64,000 nucleotides of DNA from Gammaproteobacteria bacterium (GTDB lineage Bacteria > Pseudomonadota > Gammaproteobacteria > DSM-16500), in assembly GCA_031291255.1 (NCBI GenBank), contig JARLJN010000008.1:62001-126000 (forward strand). The letters are read 5' to 3'. Both the position numbers and the translations under genes were made by a program. Shown in pieces: positions 40,286-49,130 of this stretch. How positions within the stretch are numbered: the first letter of the stretch is position 1; every line of letters begins with the position of its first letter. Below the pieces are notes generated by a model. That model had not been told where the DNA came from. It worked only from the letters and a program-made list of their open reading frames with translations, and did no database searches.

Positions 40286-41584
40286 ATGAATTTAAGAGCC
40301 ATAGCCGCACGTGTGATTGCAAAAGTGATGGCTGGAGAGTCACTATCAGATTGTTTACCTCAAGCATTATTACAGATACCTGAGCCGCGAGATCAAGCGT
40401 TGGTACAAGCGATTTGTTATGGCGTATGCCGTCGGTATTTTTATTTAGATGCGCTTTTATTTTTGTTGCTAGAAAAACCGTTTAAAGAAAAAGACCAAGA
40501 TGTTTGCGCATTATTATTGGTTGGGTTGTATCAATTAATTGATATGCGCATACCCGCTTATGCAGCTGTCGCAGAAACGGTAAATGCCACAATAGAATTA
40601 AAAAAAGATTGGTCCAAGGGATTAGTCAATGCAGTGTTGCGTGAATATCAACGTCGTACAGACGAATTAAATAATGAGTTGAAAGATGATTTAGAAGCAT
40701 CAACTGCACATCCAGAGTGGTTGATACGTATGTTACAAAAAGCATGGCCTGCACAATGGGAAAGTATTTTAGCTGCGAATAATGAGCATCCTCCTTTATC
40801 ATTGCGAGTGAATCAGCAGCGATTAAGTCGCGAGAGTTATCTTGCAAAATTATCAGCTGTCAACATTGAAGCACACATCATTCCAGAAACACAAAATGGA
40901 ATGACATTAGCAAATCCTGTTGATGTGACTGAGCTGCCTGACTTTATGGAGGGTGATGCGTCAGTACAGGATGGTGCTGCACAACTTGCAGCAGAGTTAT
41001 TATTATTAGAGCCAAATTTATCAGTACTTGATGCCTGTGCTGCACCTGGCGGAAAAACTGCGCATATACTCGAATCACAAAAAGATCTTGAGCGTGTTGT
41101 CGCAATTGACATAGATGCTAAACGTTTGAAGTCTGTTACGGAAAATTTGCAACGATTAAATCTTTCTGCGACATGCGTGACGGGTGATGCAGCTAAGACA
41201 GACAAATGGTGGGATGGAAAACTGTTCGATAGAATTTTATTAGATGCACCTTGTTCTGCAAGCGGTGTAATACGCCGTCATCCCGATATTAAATTGTTGC
41301 GTAGTCCAGATGACATTGCGCACTTGTGTCAAGAGCAGTTAAAGTTATTAAAATCGTTGTGGCCATTGCTTAAGCCAGGTGGTTTATTGGTTTATGCAAC
41401 GTGTTCAGTGTTCCCGCGTGAAAATACGGGAGTGCTCACACAATTTATACAAGAACACGAAGATGCAGTAGAAGAAAAAATTGATGCGGATTGGGGTGTG
41501 CCCTGTGAAGTGGGTCGCCAAGTTTTACCGGGTATGCACGGTATGGATGGATTTTATTATGGTCGTTTGCGAAAATTTGAATGA
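40286..41584 (+). CDS. rsmB: 16S rRNA m5C967 methyltransferase RsmB
   Basis: S-adenosylmethionine-dependent methylation of C967 in 16S rRNA. The N-terminal NusB-like domain (RDQALVQAICYGVCRRYFYL) is followed by the methyltransferase domain: DACAAPGGKTAHILE, the catalytic region LDAPCSASGVIRRHPDI and the second Cys motif TCSVFPREN. At 432 residues it is the family length. The spacing to fmt is five bases. Confidence 0.95.
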   Translation: MNLRAIAARVIAKVMAGESLSDCLPQALLQIPEPRDQALVQAICYGVCRRYFYLDALLFLLLEKPFKEKDQDVCALLLVGLYQLIDMRIPAYAAVAETVNATIELKKDWSKGLVNAVLREYQRRTDELNNELKDDLEASTAHPEWLIRMLQKAWPAQWESILAANNEHPPLSLRVNQQRLSRESYLAKLSAVNIEAHIIPETQNGMTLANPVDVTELPDFMEGDASVQDGAAQLAAELLLLEPNLSVLDACAAPGGKTAHILESQKDLERVVAIDIDAKRLKSVTENLQRLNLSATCVTGDAAKTDKWWDGKLFDRILLDAPCSASGVIRRHPDIKLLRSPDDIAHLCQEQLKLLKSLWPLLKPGGLLVYATCSVFPRENTGVLTQFIQEHEDAVEEKIDADWGVPCEVGRQVLPGMHGMDGFYYGRLRKFE

Positions 41585-41595
41585 GGAAATAAATC

Positions 41596-42651
41596 ATGCG
41601 CATTGAAAATGATATCAAGTTGGATTTTAAAGATGTTTTAATTCGCCCTAAGCGCAGTATTTTAAAATCTCGCTCAGAGGTGTCGTTAGAAAGAGAATTT
41701 CGATTTAAGCACGCCGGCACAACCTGGAAGGGTGTGCCTATTGTTGCAGCGAATATGGATCACACCGGTACGTTAGCCATGGCAACTGCATTAGCTGAAC
41801 ATCAGTTGATGACGGCATTAGATAAATTTATTCCGACAGAAGCATGGCAAGCTTTTGCAAAATCACATCCTGAAGTGATTTCTTCATGCTGTGTCTCTAT
41901 AGGCGTGCATGATAAAGAATTTGAAAAGCTGGAAGAGCTTTCAAAAGTAGTCGACTTTTCTTTTATTTGTTTAGATGCTGCGAATGGTTATACCGAACGT
42001 TATGTAGAATTTCTCGCTAAATTACGTAAGACCTACCCTGACAAAGTGATTATGGCAGGTAATGTCGTCACAGGCGAAATGGTAGAAGAATTAATTTTAT
42101 CAGGCGCAGACATTGTGAAAATCGGCATAGGGCCTGGCTCTGTTTGTACTACGCGTGAAAAAACAGGCGTAGGCTATCCACAGTTGTCTGCCATTATTGA
42201 ATGCGCAGATGCGGCACATGGTTTAGGCGGACTGGTTTGCGCAGACGGTGGTTGTGTGACGCCTGGCGATGTGGCGAAGGCATTTGCCGCAGGCGCTGAT
42301 TTTGTCATGCTGGGTGGAATGTTAGCGGGACATGACGAATGTTCTGGTGAGGTTGTAGAAGAGAATGGCGTTAAGCAAAAACGTTTTTATGGTATGAGTT
42401 CTGCTGAGGCGATGAAAAAATATCATGGTGCTGTTGCAGAATATCGTGCAAGCGAAGGACGTTCTGTGAATGTACCTTATCGCGGTCCAGTAAAACAAAC
42501 TGTGCTAGATATTTTAGGCGGTGTGCGTTCCACTTGTACTTATGTAGGTGCGCAACGTTTAAAAGAATTATCTAAACGTACTACGTTTATTCGTGTGACT
42601 AAGCAGTTGAATGAAATTTTTGTGCCTTACCAAGCTGTGACTAAAAGTTAA
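41596..42651 (+). CDS. guaC: GMP reductase
   Basis: NADPH-dependent conversion of GMP to IMP in purine salvage. The 351-residue protein shows [23 protein letters not shown] and the catalytic Cys loop [20 protein letters not shown], with the flap region [16 protein letters not shown]. The Gly-rich GSVCTTR and absence of CBS domains separate GuaC from IMP dehydrogenase. It starts 11 bases after rsmB and may share its transcript. Confidence 0.93.
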   Translation: MRIENDIKLDFKDVLIRPKRSILKSRSEVSLEREFRFKHAGTTWKGVPIVAANMDHTGTLAMATALAEHQLMTALDKFIPTEAWQAFAKSHPEVISSCCVSIGVHDKEFEKLEELSKVVDFSFICLDAANGYTERYVEFLAKLRKTYPDKVIMAGNVVTGEMVEELILSGADIVKIGIGPGSVCTTREKTGVGYPQLSAIIECADAAHGLGGLVCADGGCVTPGDVAKAFAAGADFVMLGGMLAGHDECSGEVVEENGVKQKRFYGMSSAEAMKKYHGAVAEYRASEGRSVNVPYRGPVKQTVLDILGGVRSTCTYVGAQRLKELSKRTTFIRVTKQLNEIFVPYQAVTKS

Positions 42652-42660
42652 ATATTGTTT

Positions 42661-42691
42661 TATCCCGGATTGAGCACAGCGAAAATCCGGG
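42661..42691 (+). repeat. REP-like palindrome, CCGGATT type
   Basis: A 31-base unit, TATCCCGGATTGAGC...GAAAATCCGGG, ten bases after the guaC stop, so it may shape the 3' end of that transcript. The GTAG end seen in other copies is lost. Confidence 0.75.
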
Positions 42692-42718
42692 TTCATGATT
42701 GCTTTCAATTGGCATAAG

Positions 42719-42747
42719 TTGAATAACACTATAAGTTATTATATGAT
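42719..42747 (+). promoter_or_regulatory. Sigma70-type promoter upstream of the outer-membrane protein gene
   Basis: TTGAAT (42719-42724) and TATGAT (42742-42747) with 17-base spacing, about 110 bases before the start at 42856. The long leader in between (42748-42855) has no obvious gene and could carry regulation. Confidence 0.55.
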
Positions 42748-42855
42748 GCCTTTTCCTTAAATTCTGTTGCATTAAAAATTCATACGACAACAGAGAAAAA
42801 TTTTATTCTCGAATAGTCTCCCCACGCATAAAGATTCACTAAAAGGAGTTACCTT

Positions 42856-43377
42856 ATGTTTAAAAAATTATTAATTACAGGTGCGATTCTTGCGATTAGC
42901 TCTAGCGTTGCTTTTGCTGACTGTCCTTATGCAGGTTTTGGCGTCAACATGCGAGACAACATCAAAAATTTGAATAGCTACAGAGGGATAGAAGGTAGTG
43001 TTTTTGTAGGTTACGGCGGTATGGTTAACCCTATATTTCAGCTTGCTGGTGAGCTATTTGGTGTTCCGGGTTCTATGTCAATTAACAATAACGGCTTAAA
43101 AACATCTTATGGCTATGGTGCATCATTAATTCCAAGTATGATGATCACTGAACATGCGATGACCTTTGTGCGATTCGGTATAGTTAGAACCTATTTTACA
43201 GGCGCTAGCAGACAGGTAACCGGCGGTCAGTTAGGTTTAGGTCTGCAAACAGGTTTAACGCAAAATTGGGATATACGTGCAGAATATATTTATACAGCAT
43301 ATAACTCCGTATCTAGCGCTCTTGGTGCACCTAAATCAGATCAAGCGCAGTTAAGTTTGGTTTATAAATTTGAGTAA
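42856..43377 (+). CDS. Outer-membrane beta-barrel protein 1
   Basis: A 173-residue secreted protein: signal peptide MFKKLLITGAILAISSSVAF with cleavage after FADC-like region, then alternating hydrophobic-aromatic strands (SVFVGYGGMVNPIFQLAGEL, GYGASLIPSMMI, WDIRAEYIYTAY) and a terminal aromatic LSLVYKFE, ideal for an outer-membrane insertion signal. AAAAGGAG precedes the ATG. It is the first of three small barrel proteins; no specific function is identifiable. Confidence 0.8.
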   Translation: MFKKLLITGAILAISSSVAFADCPYAGFGVNMRDNIKNLNSYRGIEGSVFVGYGGMVNPIFQLAGELFGVPGSMSINNNGLKTSYGYGASLIPSMMITEHAMTFVRFGIVRTYFTGASRQVTGGQLGLGLQTGLTQNWDIRAEYIYTAYNSVSSALGAPKSDQAQLSLVYKFE

Positions 43378-43429
43378 TGAATCCTCTTGCTAAAATTTTT
43401 TATCATTCGCCTCTATTAGGAATTAAATA

Positions 43430-44044
43430 ATGTTAAAGAAAATTGCAAAAATGAGTTTTGGGTTGGTTCTTTGCTCTGCTATGGGGTTAGTTAACGCTGC
43501 GCCTTATATAGGAATTAGCGCCGGTTCAAATAAAGGTAATTGGAATCTTACCGATGTGAATGGCAATAAATTAAATTTTGGTGGAACCAGTTACACAACG
43601 TCGTTATTCGGCGGCTATGGCGATATGATATATCAGGCTATTTATTTGGGTACTGAAGTCGCAGCTAACTTGGGTTCTACAGGTGGGCGTAATTTAACGA
43701 TAGCGACAAGTTCAGGTTTGACTACCGGATCGTTAAAGCAAAGCTACGGATACGGAATTAGCATGCTACCTGCTTTTGTTATCTATCCAGGCACCTTTAT
43801 TTTTGCACGTATCGCTATTGTTAGATCACATTTTCAAGTAAATAGTGCTAATGCGACATTTAATAAAAGTAAAAATTTAAATGGTAAACAAGGTGGTTTG
43901 GGAATAGAGCATACGCTTGCGGGTTGCTTTGATATTCGTGCTGAATATGACATCACAAATTATAATCCTTTCAATTTGTTTGGGCAGAGCATGACGCCCC
44001 ACAACAAACAAATTCTAGTGGGTCTTGTTTACAAGATGAGTTGA
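43430..44044 (+). CDS. Outer-membrane beta-barrel protein 2
   Basis: A 204-residue barrel protein with signal peptide MLKKIAKMSFGLVLCSAMGL ending ...NAAPYIG. Strands such as FGGYGDMIYQAIYLGTEV and FDIRAEYDITNYNPF recur in the first protein in the order; the ending ILVGLVYKMS is less aromatic than usual. The resemblance in motif order (SYGYG, IRAEY, GLVYK) suggests it diverged from a shared ancestor with the upstream gene. Confidence 0.8.
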   Translation: MLKKIAKMSFGLVLCSAMGLVNAAPYIGISAGSNKGNWNLTDVNGNKLNFGGTSYTTSLFGGYGDMIYQAIYLGTEVAANLGSTGGRNLTIATSSGLTTGSLKQSYGYGISMLPAFVIYPGTFIFARIAIVRSHFQVNSANATFNKSKNLNGKQGGLGIEHTLAGCFDIRAEYDITNYNPFNLFGQSMTPHNKQILVGLVYKMS

Positions 44045-44062
44045 TGTTTAAGGAGCATGGGT

Positions 44063-44662
44063 GTGAAATTGAAAAAAATACATGCGCAATTTATTTTAGG
44101 ATTGCTGGGCACGTGTTTGGCATTGCCTGCGCTGTCAGCTGTGTCTATCCCTTATGGCTGGTATTTGGGAGGGAATGCAGGGTGGTCCAAAATAGATAAT
44201 AAATCCTATCCTGGCTCAAATAATTATACAGGCGTGGGTGGTAGTGTGAACCTAGGGTATAAGTTTAATCCCTTTGTTGCGCTTGAAGTCGATGGCACTA
44301 AGTATGCGAATGTTGTTACGCAAGTGGCAAGTATAACAGTAGCTCGCGATTCTCATTATTCTTATGGGGTACTTGGCAAAGTCATGTGTCCTTTTGGTGC
44401 TAGCGGCGCTTCATTATTTGGCAAAGCGGGTATCAGTCGCTTGCAGTCTAATTTAAAAGTCACCAATCAAGCTGTAGCAACGCAGTACGGCGTTACCTTT
44501 AACAGCGGTGTTCATTATGCAACGGGGTTGTATTTAGCAGCAGGGGGTGAATATTCATTTACACCTAATTTACTGGCTAACATTGAGCTTGCGAGTGCTC
44601 AAGGTAATTCGAACACTGGGAATGCTGAGTTATTGACTGCAGGGTTGGCATATCTATTTTAA
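44063..44662 (+). CDS. Outer-membrane beta-barrel protein 3 (OmpA-like barrel fold)
   Basis: About 199 residues with signal peptide (LGLLGTCLALPALSA) followed by SIPYGWYLGGNAGWSKID, an OmpA-type N-terminal strand, then VGGSVNLGYKFNPFVALEVD and a final AGLAYLF. I chose the GTG at 44063, seven bases after AAGGAG; the ATG at 44057 is one base from it. Its stop overlaps the convergent esterase by four bases. The function is unknown: a porin, adhesin or surface antigen are all possible. Confidence 0.8.
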   Translation: MKLKKIHAQFILGLLGTCLALPALSAVSIPYGWYLGGNAGWSKIDNKSYPGSNNYTGVGGSVNLGYKFNPFVALEVDGTKYANVVTQVASITVARDSHYSYGVLGKVMCPFGASGASLFGKAGISRLQSNLKVTNQAVATQYGVTFNSGVHYATGLYLAAGGEYSFTPNLLANIELASAQGNSNTGNAELLTAGLAYLF

Positions 44663-45339
44663 AAAATTGTTTTCAGCCAACCCGCAATATCATTTAACTC
44701 TGGCATGTTGACGCTATGTGCCATTGCATAACTCTTGAAGCTCACTGGGTAGCCTTTATTTTTTAATAATTCGAAAGTCTTTTCACCTAAAAAATAAGGC
44801 ACTATCGTGTCTTCTTTGCCATGACCAATAAATATGGGCGTATTTGTATTTGCACTAGAGGCCAATTGAGTGAGTTCTTCTGGAGTAAATGGAAAATATC
44901 CAGATAAGGCAAATATACCACCTAAAGGTTTTTCAAATCGCAGTCCTGTCATCAAAGCAATTAACGCACCTTGTGAAAATCCGCCTAATACAATTTTATT
45001 TGAAGGAATGCCTCTTTGCTCTTCATGTTCTATTAACAGCCTAATAGCATTTACTGATTCCTCTATTCCTGCGTTATCTAAATGACCGTGAATTTTTGAG
45101 AGAGAAGTAATATCGTACCAACCCGGCATAACATAGCCATTGTTTATAGTGATAGGTCGTGATGGGGCATTAGGAAAAATAAAACGAACCGGTCTTTGCG
45201 GCCATAAGTTTAATTCCGGAACGATAGGCGAAAAATCACTGCCATCAGCCCCCAAGCCATGCAGCCATATGATGCTTCCCGTTGCTGGAATAGTAGGATT
45301 CATTTCAATGCAGGATAAAAGAGTAGTTTGTAATGTCAT
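44659..45339 (-). CDS. Alpha/beta-hydrolase of the phospholipase/carboxylesterase family
   Basis: A 226-residue serine hydrolase. The nucleophile elbow is GGFSQGALIAL (Ser122), the acid Asp177 (GKEDTIVP) and base His208 (MAHSVNM), in the family order; IIWLHGLGADGSDF is the oxyanion-hole strand. Homologues hydrolyse short acyl esters or deacylate lysophospholipids; the substrate cannot be given. It runs convergently to the barrel genes, with the last four bases shared. Confidence 0.87.
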   Translation of the reverse strand: MTLQTTLLSCIEMNPTIPATGSIIWLHGLGADGSDFSPIVPELNLWPQRPVRFIFPNAPSRPITINNGYVMPGWYDITSLSKIHGHLDNAGIEESVNAIRLLIEHEEQRGIPSNKIVLGGFSQGALIALMTGLRFEKPLGGIFALSGYFPFTPEELTQLASSANTNTPIFIGHGKEDTIVPYFLGEKTFELLKNKGYPVSFKSYAMAHSVNMPELNDIAGWLKTIF

Positions 45340-45588
45340 AGAGGCTCCAGGGTGAAGTCAGTATTATTGCATTATGGTTAATTTTCGCAAAGATTTTTTG
45401 GAATTGTTCATAAACCACTTATGCACTCTTGGGACTAGACAGTTTTGACTCAAAGCGCTTGCTTAGGGTTGGAGGAAATAGTAATCTTTGCTAATGAATA
45501 TGCAAGTCTTGATGCGTCTTTACTTTTAAAAGGCGGTCTAGACAAAATTACCCATCTCACTCTGGCAATTAAAAGGAAGTTATAGACT

Positions 45589-46029
45589 ATGAAAAGGCAT
45601 CTCAAATCAACCTCAGGCGTAACACTTTTAGAAGTCATGCTCGTGTTAGCGATTGCAGCTATGATTATTGTTATGTCTGTTAAGTATTATCAATCTGCTT
45701 CATCCTCACAAGCGACTAATTCAGCTTTATCTGCTATTCAAGGAGTGACAGCAGCAGCAGATTCAATTGCACAAGGTGATGGAACTTATACCTCGGCGAC
45801 TGCGGCAAACATACAGAACATAGCAGGAAGTAATGCCTTGAATTTACCATGGGGAACATCAATCACAATAACTCCTTCAGCGACTAGCTATATTGTAACA
45901 TTGCCTGGAACACAACCTGCTGTATGTAATTCTTTAGCTTTCAAATTAAAAGCGAATGCACAGCACTATACCAGCGTATCTGCATGCGGAGCAACTGCAC
46001 AACCATTTAGTTACACATACATACCTTAG
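45589..46029 (+). CDS. Type IV pilin-like protein (isolated)
   Basis: A 146-residue prepilin: leader of ten residues, MKRHLKSTSG, then VTLLEVMLVLAIAAMIIV, the hydrophobic assembly helix with Glu5. Prepilin peptidase should cut after Gly10; the new first residue is Val rather than the usual Phe/Met. Two C-terminal cysteines (Cys113, Cys133) would form the disulfide loop, and the middle is Ser/Thr/Ala-rich like type IVb or PilS-like pilins. AAGGAAG precedes the ATG. No pilus assembly gene is nearby, and a strong terminator follows. Assembly must rely on genes elsewhere. Confidence 0.85.
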   Translation: MKRHLKSTSGVTLLEVMLVLAIAAMIIVMSVKYYQSASSSQATNSALSAIQGVTAAADSIAQGDGTYTSATAANIQNIAGSNALNLPWGTSITITPSATSYIVTLPGTQPAVCNSLAFKLKANAQHYTSVSACGATAQPFSYTYIP

Positions 46030-46047
46030 TATAAAACATTAAAAAAA

Positions 46048-46072
46048 GCCGCAGATACTGCGGCTTTTTTTT
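46048..46072. terminator. Bidirectional Rho-independent terminator
   Basis: A 7-pair GC-rich stem GCCGCAG / CTGCGGC with an ATA loop, preceded by seven A and followed by eight T. It stops the pilin transcript on the plus strand and, because of the A run, the convergent Clp-like gene on the minus strand too. Confidence 0.93.
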
Positions 46073-46075
46073 GGG

Positions 46076-47971
46076 TTACATTTTGTAAAGTGTTGCATCA
46101 CCAGGCGAGACAAACTCACATCGTAATAATTGACCCGCATCATTGAGTTGTAATAGTAAACGTTTAGGCCTATTGATTTCTTCTCCGTGTGCAACTAGTT
46201 CATGCGCTACTGCAGAATAAAGATGTTGTTCAAGTATTTTGTCTATGGGCCTAGTGGATGAGCCGCGCCATAGCGTTTCTTGTACTAAGAAGCGTATGAC
46301 TTCAGGGGCGTAACTTAATTCCAAACCGAAATTTTTATCGAGTATGTTTGCAAAGTTGTTTAATTTGAGGCGTACCAATTTTTCTAAGCTTGAATAGTCT
46401 AATAAACTAAAGGGAACTATATTCATATGGCGTAAGAGTTTTTGTGAAAAGAACTCTTCTAGTGTGGGCATCATCTCTTCGCATAATTCTTGTGGTGAAA
46501 GATGTTGGTGCTGATGAGTAGGTTCGTGTTTCTGTTCATTTAACACTAATTGCATAAGGTCTAGAACTTGAGTTTCTTCTTGTGCAGGTTCTGGATGGGC
46601 TAAATCAATAATGCGGTCAGCGCCTAAATGCGTTGTGATAATAATAATGGCATGACTGAAATCATATTTTTTACCGTGTTCATCCAATGCATAACCGTAC
46701 ATGAAAATATCTTGCAATAAGTCAATAATAGTCGCAGAGCTTTGATCTATATTTTCAAACAACACAACAGCATAAGGACTTTTTTGTATAGCAGAAAGTA
46801 ATGTAGTGTGATGATGTTCTTCTGTTTGTTGTATGACTTTTAATTCAGAAAGTGTAGAGGGTTTCTTATATTTTTCTAAATTGATTTGTAATAATGTGCC
46901 TTTATGACCAAATAATTGTTCAGCAATAGCAAATGCAGTTTCTGTTTTGCCTACATTAGCGGGACCCGCAAATAAGAAGCTGCAAAGTGGGCCTGATTTG
47001 TTATGTAATTTAATTCTGGCATATTGTAATGCTAAACCGATTAAGTTAACCGCAGCATCCTGACCAAAAATAGTTTTTTGTATATTTGAAATAAAATCTT
47101 TTGACTTGAACTTATTGTGTTGTAAATGTGAGAGTGGAATCTGCGTCCAGCTCGAAATAACTTTAGCTAATAATCCATTTGTCAGTATAGGTTTAGAGGA
47201 TCCTGTCTGATCTGTGCGTTCCATCGCACTTGCTCGTGATGCAGCACTGTCTAGTAATTTTAATGCTTTTTCTAAACACGGCTCAGAACCACTGAGGTAT
47301 TGATTAGCAATGGTGATTGCATAAGGGAAAATTTCATCTGGGACTAACACATGATGAAACTCTTCTAGGTCATCGCGAAAACTTTTAAGTATTGCAGTTA
47401 CATCGCTGTTAGAGGGTTCATTTAATTTAATTTCAGAAAAATAACGCTGCAAATAAGATTGACTGGCCATGTCATGTTGAGCATCTATCACGGCAATAAT
47501 ACGCCAAGCATCATTGGACAAAAATGATTTTATCAGGCTGCCCATGATGTAATTTAAGTGTGTTTCTTCATTGAAAAAAGGTTGCAGCTGATTTATCGCT
47601 AAAATGATTCGTTTATTATTTTGTGTGAGCTCATGAAAAAAAGACGTTAATTCAATTTTCAATTCGGTTGAATCAATTTGTGCGAGAGATAAAGCTTTTA
47701 AATCAAGAAAAATAAAAGTGCTGTCACGCAGTGCCTTTGGTAAATATTCTTCATTTAAATGCTGCGCTAAATTTTCTAAATACGCTAAATTATAAATGTC
47801 AGAATCGGTTGCTCTTAAAATAAGATGATGGATATTTTTGCGGCTTAATGTATCTATGATGAGTGGAATTTGAGATTGATTTTTTAATGGGATAAAGTTT
47901 TTTTTATGCTCGGTGGGAAATAAAGTTTTCGTGTATTTCAATAAAAAAGCTTCATGCAGAGTTTGATCCAT
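46076..47971 (-). CDS. Clp/Hsp100-like AAA+ protein with altered ATPase sites
   Basis: A 631-residue protein resembling ClpB/ClpC with two AAA+-like modules. The first module (about 1-240) has no Walker A; its shape is only recalled by FIFLDLKAL and IILAINQL. The second has Walker A GPANVGKTETA (336-346) and the ClpC-like IQKTIFGQDAAVNLIGLA just before it, but Walker B is AVVLFENID where DE would be expected (EN), and sensor 1 reads TTHLGA. So binding may remain but hydrolysis is doubtful. GSSTRPIDKILEQHL looks like the C-terminal sensor-2 domain. No M-domain or N-terminal Clp repeat is visible. A regulatory, unfolding or pseudo-ATPase role is inferred. Confidence 0.75.
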   Translation of the reverse strand: MDQTLHEAFLLKYTKTLFPTEHKKNFIPLKNQSQIPLIIDTLSRKNIHHLILRATDSDIYNLAYLENLAQHLNEEYLPKALRDSTFIFLDLKALSLAQIDSTELKIELTSFFHELTQNNKRIILAINQLQPFFNEETHLNYIMGSLIKSFLSNDAWRIIAVIDAQHDMASQSYLQRYFSEIKLNEPSNSDVTAILKSFRDDLEEFHHVLVPDEIFPYAITIANQYLSGSEPCLEKALKLLDSAASRASAMERTDQTGSSKPILTNGLLAKVISSWTQIPLSHLQHNKFKSKDFISNIQKTIFGQDAAVNLIGLALQYARIKLHNKSGPLCSFLFAGPANVGKTETAFAIAEQLFGHKGTLLQINLEKYKKPSTLSELKVIQQTEEHHHTTLLSAIQKSPYAVVLFENIDQSSATIIDLLQDIFMYGYALDEHGKKYDFSHAIIIITTHLGADRIIDLAHPEPAQEETQVLDLMQLVLNEQKHEPTHQHQHLSPQELCEEMMPTLEEFFSQKLLRHMNIVPFSLLDYSSLEKLVRLKLNNFANILDKNFGLELSYAPEVIRFLVQETLWRGSSTRPIDKILEQHLYSAVAHELVAHGEEINRPKRLLLQLNDAGQLLRCEFVSPGDATLYKM

Positions 47972-48001
47972 GAAAATAATTCCTGTATTTATTTGAAAGA
48001 T

Positions 48002-48074
48002 GTAGCCTGGATCGAGTGCAACGAAGATCCAGGATTGGTGTTCCCGGATCTTCGTTGCACTCGATCCGGGCTAC
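48002..48074. repeat. Perfectly paired REP-like palindrome (GTAG...CTAC)
   Basis: Left arm (48002-48033) and right arm (48043-48074) are inverted 32-base copies with a nine-base loop, of a diverged CCGGATC type (CGAGTGCAACGAAGATC). It lies at the 5' side of the Clp-like gene. Confidence 0.92.
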
Positions 48075-48170
48075 AATTTAGATGAGTGAATTGTATCACA
48101 CAAAAAGAAACCCGCATTCGTATCTTTACTTTGTGCAGAAAATTTCTTCACTCAGCTTTATAATACAAAC

Positions 48171-49027
48171 CTGATAACTACCAATATACAAGTGTAGAAA
48201 ACTCCCCCTCTCCTCCCTTGCTTTATTTAACAAACCTATAAGCTACCTATATACATGAGTAGAAAACTCCCCCTCTCCTCCCTTGCTTTATTTAACAAAT
48301 CTATAAGTTACCAATATACATGAGTAGAAAACTCCCCCTCTCCTCCCGTGTTTTATTTAACAAATCTATAAGCTACCAATATACATGAGTAGAAAACTCC
48401 CCCTCTCCTCCCGTGCTTTATGCGGGAGGAGAGGGTTGGGGAGAGGAGGGTTTATCTTCATGTTTCATATCTTAAGGCATGAAAAATTTTATTTAATACC
48501 GTCTCCGTTTCCTGCATAACTTCATTGTTCCAAAATCTCATTACAACGTAGCCTTTTCCTTTGAGAAAATGTGTGCGTTTCATATCATAATCTAATTGCT
48601 CTGCATGTTGTCCGCCATTCAATTCCACAATTAACTTTTTTTCAAGACAAATAAAATCAACTATGAAAGGATAAATAAGATGTTGTCTTCTGAATTTATA
48701 TCCTTTAAGTCGTTTGGCTCTTAAAAAATACCATAAACGTTTTTCTGCATCGGTGGTGTTTTGACGTAGTTCTCGAAGGTGATTTGTCATTAATTTTTTC
48801 ATGATAGCAAGCTTTCCGAATTTATTTGAATGAAGGTTTAGCCCTCCTCTCCCCAGCCCTCTCCTCCCGCAAAAAGCGCGGGAGGAGAGGGGGGGTTTTC
48901 TGCTTATGTATATTGGTAGCTTATAGATTTGTTAAATAAAATGCGGGAGGAGAGGGGGTGTTTTCTACTTATGTATGTTGGTAGTTTATGGATTTGTTAA
49001 ATAAAGTATGGGAAGAGAGAGGGAGTT
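48171..49027. mobile_element. Nested palindromic element centred on a DUF559 gene
   Basis: Left flank: four copies of a 65-base tandem unit (CTCCCCCTCTCCTCCC at 48202, 48267, 48332, 48397), each with TTATTTAACAAATCTATAAG. Next, an inverted arm (48396-48453), then the DUF559 gene (48458-48802), then the right arm (48835-48893) and two-and-a-half further 65-base units in inverted orientation (GGGAGG at 48880, 48945, 49010). So tandem units mirror each other around the gene. This accounts for all of the two large non-coding stretches 48.1-48.46 and 48.83-49.03 kb. A transposon-like or REP-type mobility is inferred. Confidence 0.75.
48458..48802 (-). CDS. DUF559 (Vsr-like fold) putative endonuclease
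   Basis: A 114-residue protein of the DUF559 family, whose fold is that of Vsr and other PD-(D/E)XK nucleases. RQNTTDAEKRLWYFLRAKRL and KFRRQHLIYPFIVDFICLE carry the first part; the active-site line is VDF (Asp49) then LIVELNGGQHAEQ (Glu60, Gln65). The remaining RFWNNEVMQE is typical. It lies inside the nested palindrome, and similar genes next to repeats suggest it takes part in mobility or repair; that is inference. No clear ribosome site is seen. Confidence 0.85.
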   Translation of the reverse strand: MKKLMTNHLRELRQNTTDAEKRLWYFLRAKRLKGYKFRRQHLIYPFIVDFICLEKKLIVELNGGQHAEQLDYDMKRTHFLKGKGYVVMRFWNNEVMQETETVLNKIFHALRYET

Positions 49028-49055
49028 AGTGCTTGTTATTGGGAGATTGAATAAA

Positions 49056-49091
49056 ATAAGAGAGCAGAAAAAGGATTTTCTGCTCTCTTAT
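49056..49091 (-). terminator. Perfect 16-pair hairpin, terminator of the small secreted protein gene
   Basis: The arms 49056-49071 and 49076-49091 are exact inverted copies around a four-base loop, with A/T-rich outer ends. On the minus strand TTTTATT follows, fitting termination of the metK / 49131 transcript. Confidence 0.8.
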
Positions 49092-49130
49092 AGTTACAAT
49101 TGAGGTAGTAATTCGTGTATGAAGATGGAA

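Noticed and set aside
48171..48453. 65-base tandem units as a CRISPR array
   Set aside because: The units are near-identical over their full length, with no unique spacers, and there is no cas gene nearby.
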